Positions 6,247-8,439 of a stretch of 8,439 nucleotides of DNA are shown here, piece by piece. The notes under the pieces were generated by a model. That model searched no databases and had not been told where the DNA came from. It was given only the letters and a program-made list of their open reading frames with translations. The position numbers and the translations under genes were made by a program. The DNA is from VMSU01 sp031400755 (GTDB taxonomy: Bacteria; Desulfobacterota; Desulfobulbia; Desulfobulbales; VMSU01). The DNA lies in contig JANNQL010000238.1 of NCBI GenBank assembly GCA_031400755.1, forward strand, positions 1 through 8,439, read 5' to 3'. Position 1 is the first letter of the stretch, and each line of letters opens with the position of its first letter.

Positions 6247-7034
6247 CCTCCAGCATCACTATACCTATACCTGCAAGAGATATAAGGACGATTTTGACAA
6301 TGGCGGGCCTCATCTTGGCCGCCCTCCTTTTGCTCCCGGCGACCGTCTTTGCCCTGCAGTTGCCGACCATGCAGATCAGTCTCGGTGAGACCACCAACCC
6401 CAAGCAGGTCTCAGTCCTCATCGAGCTTCTCCTGGTCTTTACCATCCTGTCCATGGCCCCGGCCATTCTGATGATGATGACCTGCTTCACCCGTCTGATT
6501 ATCGCCTTTTCTTTTTTGAAGAAGGCCCTTGGCACCCAGACCACTCCGCCCAACCAGACCCTGATCGGCCTCTCTCTCTTCCTGACTGTGCTGATCATGG
6601 CGCCGGTCTTCAAGCAGATGAACGAGACCGCCATCAAACCCTATCTTGACGAGCAAATCCCCCTGGAGCAGGCGGTACAGACCGGCATGGTGCCCTTACG
6701 CGACTTCATGTTCAAACAGACCAGGGAAAAGGACCTCGCCCTCTTCCTGTCCTTGGCCAAACTGGACAAGCCCAACAACAAGGACGAGGTGCCGACTACC
6801 ATCCTGGTGCCGGCCTTCATGATCAGCGAACTGAAGACCTCGTTCGAGATCGGCTTTGTCCTCTTTCTGCCCTTCCTGGTAATTGATATGGTGGTCTCCA
6901 GCGTCCTACTGGCCATGGGCATGATGATGCTGCCACCGGTCATGATCTCCATGCCCTTCAAGCTCCTCCTCTTTATCATGGTGGACGGCTGGAACCTGAT
7001 CGTCGGCTCCCTGATCCACAGCTACGGAGTTTGA
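6243..7034 (+). CDS. fliP: Flagellar type III export gate protein FliP
   Basis: FliP forms the pentameric core of the export channel with FliQ and FliR. The 263-residue protein has an N-terminal cleavable signal-like segment (about 20-38, ending A-T-V-F-A), helices near 58-93 and 106-122, a large polar loop (123-188) and two C-terminal helices. Both family signatures are intact: PAFMISELKTSFEIGF (190-205) and PFLVIDMVVSSVLLAMGMMM (210-229) followed by LPP. The ATG at 6243 overlaps the fliO stop (ATGA), which suggests coupling. A second ATG at 6300 (Met20), preceded by AAGGA, would give a shorter and more typical signal peptide and is a real alternative start. Confidence 0.97.
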   Translation: MTSSITIPIPARDIRTILTMAGLILAALLLLPATVFALQLPTMQISLGETTNPKQVSVLIELLLVFTILSMAPAILMMMTCFTRLIIAFSFLKKALGTQTTPPNQTLIGLSLFLTVLIMAPVFKQMNETAIKPYLDEQIPLEQAVQTGMVPLRDFMFKQTREKDLALFLSLAKLDKPNNKDEVPTTILVPAFMISELKTSFEIGFVLFLPFLVIDMVVSSVLLAMGMMMLPPVMISMPFKLLLFIMVDGWNLIVGSLIHSYGV

Positions 7035-7035
7035 A

Positions 7036-7305
7036 ATGACCTCACTGCAAGCCATCACCCTCGGCCAGGAAGCAGTTAATATCACTCTCCTGCTGTCAGC
7101 GCCGCCGCTCATTGTTGGCCTGGTCGTAGGCTTGGCCATCGCTATTTTTCAGGCCACCACCCAGATCCAGGAGATGACCATTACCTTTGTGCCGAAGATC
7201 GTTGCGGTAATGGCCTCCCTCATCTTCTTTGCCTCCTGGATGCTGATAAAGTTGAATGATTATACCCTGGATCTGCTGGTTCGGTTGCCGGAGCTGATCC
7301 GTTAG
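7036..7305 (+). CDS. fliQ: Flagellar type III export gate protein FliQ
   Basis: FliQ is a small two-helix membrane protein, four copies of which wrap around the FliP-FliR channel. The 89-residue length is normal. Membrane helices are at about 15-38 and 51-73. The highly conserved FQATTQIQEMTITFVPKI connection (38-55) lies between them. A GGAG ribosome-binding site lies 6 bases before the ATG, inside the end of fliP; the gap to fliP is 1 base. Confidence 0.97.
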   Translation: MTSLQAITLGQEAVNITLLLSAPPLIVGLVVGLAIAIFQATTQIQEMTITFVPKIVAVMASLIFFASWMLIKLNDYTLDLLVRLPELIR

Positions 7306-7313
7306 CCATTCTC

Positions 7314-8105
7314 ATGACCGACACCGCCCTCCTGCACTGGACCCTGGATCATATCCTTACCCTCCTGGTCATCATGACCCGGGTTGGGCCTCTGATCTTT
7401 TTCATGCCAATCGTCGGCTCCAGCGCTGTACCCGTCCAGGTCAAGGTCCTGTTCACCCTGGCCCTCTCCCTGATTCTTTTACCGGTGGTCCAGGTCTCGG
7501 CAAGTCTCTTACCCAGTACTGCCATCGGCTTTGTTGTTTTGGTCTCCGTTGAGGCCGCCTTTGGCGCCATCCTGGCCTTTTTTGCCAGATTGGTCTTCGA
7601 CGCCACTGATCTGGCCGGACAAATGGTCGGCATCTCTATGGGTATGGGTATGGCAGGCACCATGGACCCAGAATTTGGCACCCAGGTCTCTTTGGTCGGC
7701 ACGCTCTGGAATATTGTGGCTATCCTGATTTTTTTAGGTATTAATGGCCACCATCTCTTTTTCCGGACTCTGGTGGAGAGTTTTGCCTGGGTGACGCCCG
7801 GCAGCATTACTCTTGGCCAGGCCACCCTCAAAGGGGTCATGCAGGGTGTTGTGCAGATGTTTGTGCTTGGCGTTCAAATCATGGCCCCGGCGGCGGTTGC
7901 TCTTTTTTTGTCTCATGTGGCCATGGGTATTGTTGCCAAGACTGTGCCCCAGGTGCCGATCATGCTGGTCGCCATGCCACTCAACATAGGCATTGGCTTT
8001 CTATTCGTAGGGCTGTCGTTGTCCTACCTGCTGCCACTCCTGGTCAAGAATTTTGATCAGATGGGTGTGAATCTCACCAAACTTGCCATAGGCATGGGAG
8101 GGTAG
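7314..8105 (+). CDS. fliR: Flagellar type III export gate protein FliR
   Basis: FliR is the single-copy subunit that closes the FliP5-FliQ4-FliR1 export channel. The 263-residue protein is strongly hydrophobic throughout with about six membrane segments. Typical features are TRVGPLIFFMPIVG (22-35), the conserved GQMVGISMGMGMAGTMDPEF region (102-121), NGHH (144-147) before a helix, and the C-terminal VPQVPIMLVAMPLNIGIGF block (211-229). It starts 8 bases after fliQ without a strong ribosome-binding site and ends 3 bases before flhB. Bases 7402-7457 inside it occur again, inverted, at the right edge of the window. Confidence 0.97.
   Translation: MTDTALLHWTLDHILTLLVIMTRVGPLIFFMPIVGSSAVPVQVKVLFTLALSLILLPVVQVSASLLPSTAIGFVVLVSVEAAFGAILAFFARLVFDATDLAGQMVGISMGMGMAGTMDPEFGTQVSLVGTLWNIVAILIFLGINGHHLFFRTLVESFAWVTPGSITLGQATLKGVMQGVVQMFVLGVQIMAPAAVALFLSHVAMGIVAKTVPQVPIMLVAMPLNIGIGFLFVGLSLSYLLPLLVKNFDQMGVNLTKLAIGMGG
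7402..7457 (+). repeat. Left arm of a 56-base perfect inverted repeat (within fliR)
   Basis: This stretch, which encodes the second half of the first fliR membrane region and its junction with the next, is exactly reverse-complementary to 8384-8439. Here it fits FliR perfectly, so this is the original copy. Confidence 0.95.
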
Positions 8106-8108
8106 AGA

Positions 8109-8439
8109 ATGGCTGATGAGTCCAGCGGTCAGGAGAAAACGGAAGATCCGACCTCGCGGCGCCTGCAGGAGGCCCGGGACAAAGGCGACATCACCAAGAG
8201 CATTGAGGTGCCGTCGGCGGCAGTTCTGCTGGTCAGCTTGATGACTATCTACCTGACCCAGGGTTTCATGGTGCAGACCCTGGAGCAGATTACTCGTCAC
8301 TACCTGGCCAATGCTGACACTATTCGTCTCCTGCCGGACACCTTGCCCAGCCTGGTCTTGGAAGGTATGATCGGCATGGCCCTGGTGAACAGGACCTTGA
8401 CCTGGACGGGTACAGCGCTGGAGCCGACGATTGGCATGA
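8109..8439 (+). CDS. flhB: Flagellar export switch protein FlhB, N-terminal part (last 56 bases suspect)
   Basis: FlhB is the export gate protein that switches substrate class from rod/hook to filament after self-cleavage at NPTH. Only the N-terminus is present, so the cleavage domain cannot be judged. The opening ADESSGQEKTEDPTSRRLQE and ARDKGDITKS match the conserved cytoplasmic FlhB start that leads into the first membrane helix (about 36-54). ATG 8109 has a GGGAGGG ribosome-binding site overlapping the end of fliR. The frame is open to the window edge (110 residues), but from 8384 (residues after about 92, VNRTLTWTG...) the sequence is inverted fliR, is polar where FlhB should be hydrophobic, and should not be taken as FlhB. 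Confidence 0.92.
   Translation, partial: MADESSGQEKTEDPTSRRLQEARDKGDITKSIEVPSAAVLLVSLMTIYLTQGFMVQTLEQITRHYLANADTIRLLPDTLPSLVLEGMIGMALVNRTLTWTGTALEPTIGM
8384..8439 (-). repeat. Right arm of the inverted repeat: fold-back copy of fliR at the window edge
   Basis: All 56 bases are the exact reverse complement of 7402-7457, with base 8384 matching 7457 and base 8439 matching 7402. The match runs to the last base of the window and breaks abruptly at 8383. Such a snap-back end is typical of a chimeric read or assembly (for example from multiple displacement amplification) and is unlikely to be the true flhB sequence. Confidence 0.9.

Noticed and set aside
7349..7840. Minus-strand open frame of 163 codons inside fliR
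   Set aside because: It is a shadow of the strongly conserved fliR frame, rich in Arg, Thr and Pro with no recognisable motif.
8384..8439. A divergent or extended FlhB N-terminal region
   Set aside because: The encoded residues are the reverse-strand reading of fliR, base for base, so they are not FlhB sequence.

Overview
The window looks like a piece of a flagellated, anaerobic Gram-negative bacterium, most likely of the former Deltaproteobacteria (Desulfobacterota). The reasons are a group-1-type [NiFe] hydrogenase small subunit, a chemoreceptor with a periplasmic CxxCH haem motif of the kind described in Geobacter and Desulfovibrio, and a flagellar operon behind a textbook sigma-54 promoter. 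This placement is an inference; no rRNA or other marker gene is present.

Layout. Bases 2-403 (+) carry the C-terminal half of a [NiFe] hydrogenase small subunit, cut by the window edge and broken by an in-frame TAA. Bases 421-1833 (+) encode a methyl-accepting chemotaxis protein that starts 17 bases after the hydrogenase stop and is probably co-transcribed with it. A hairpin near 1838-1867 separates it from a convergent two-gene minus-strand unit: an FabL-type enoyl-ACP reductase (3265-2513) followed by a Maf nucleotide pyrophosphatase (2448-1864). An approximately 500-base, AT-rich intergenic region (3266-3764) separates fabL from a divergent flagellar operon. It contains a perfect sigma-54 -24/-12 element (3597-3612) pointing at fliL.

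From 3765 to the end the genes are fliL-fliM-fliN-fliO-fliP-fliQ-fliR-flhB, all on the plus strand. Spacings are very tight (a 4-base overlap at fliO/fliP, gaps of 1-8 bases elsewhere), except for a 72-base gap before fliN. These genes encode a motor/stator-associated protein (FliL), two switch-complex proteins (FliM, FliN) and the export gate (FliO, FliP, FliQ, FliR, FlhB). The chemoreceptor would feed the switch through CheA/CheY, which are not in this window.

The most unusual structural observation is at the right edge. The last 56 bases (8384-8439) are an exact reverse complement of 7402-7457 inside fliR. The flhB reading frame therefore runs into inverted fliR sequence after about residue 92. 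This looks like a fold-back (chimeric) sequence end rather than biology, so flhB should be trusted only to about 8383. I found no CRISPR array, mobile element, tRNA or rRNA, and no convincing new system. The flagellar part is ordinary; the hydrogenase/haem-chemoreceptor pair is the most interesting biology.
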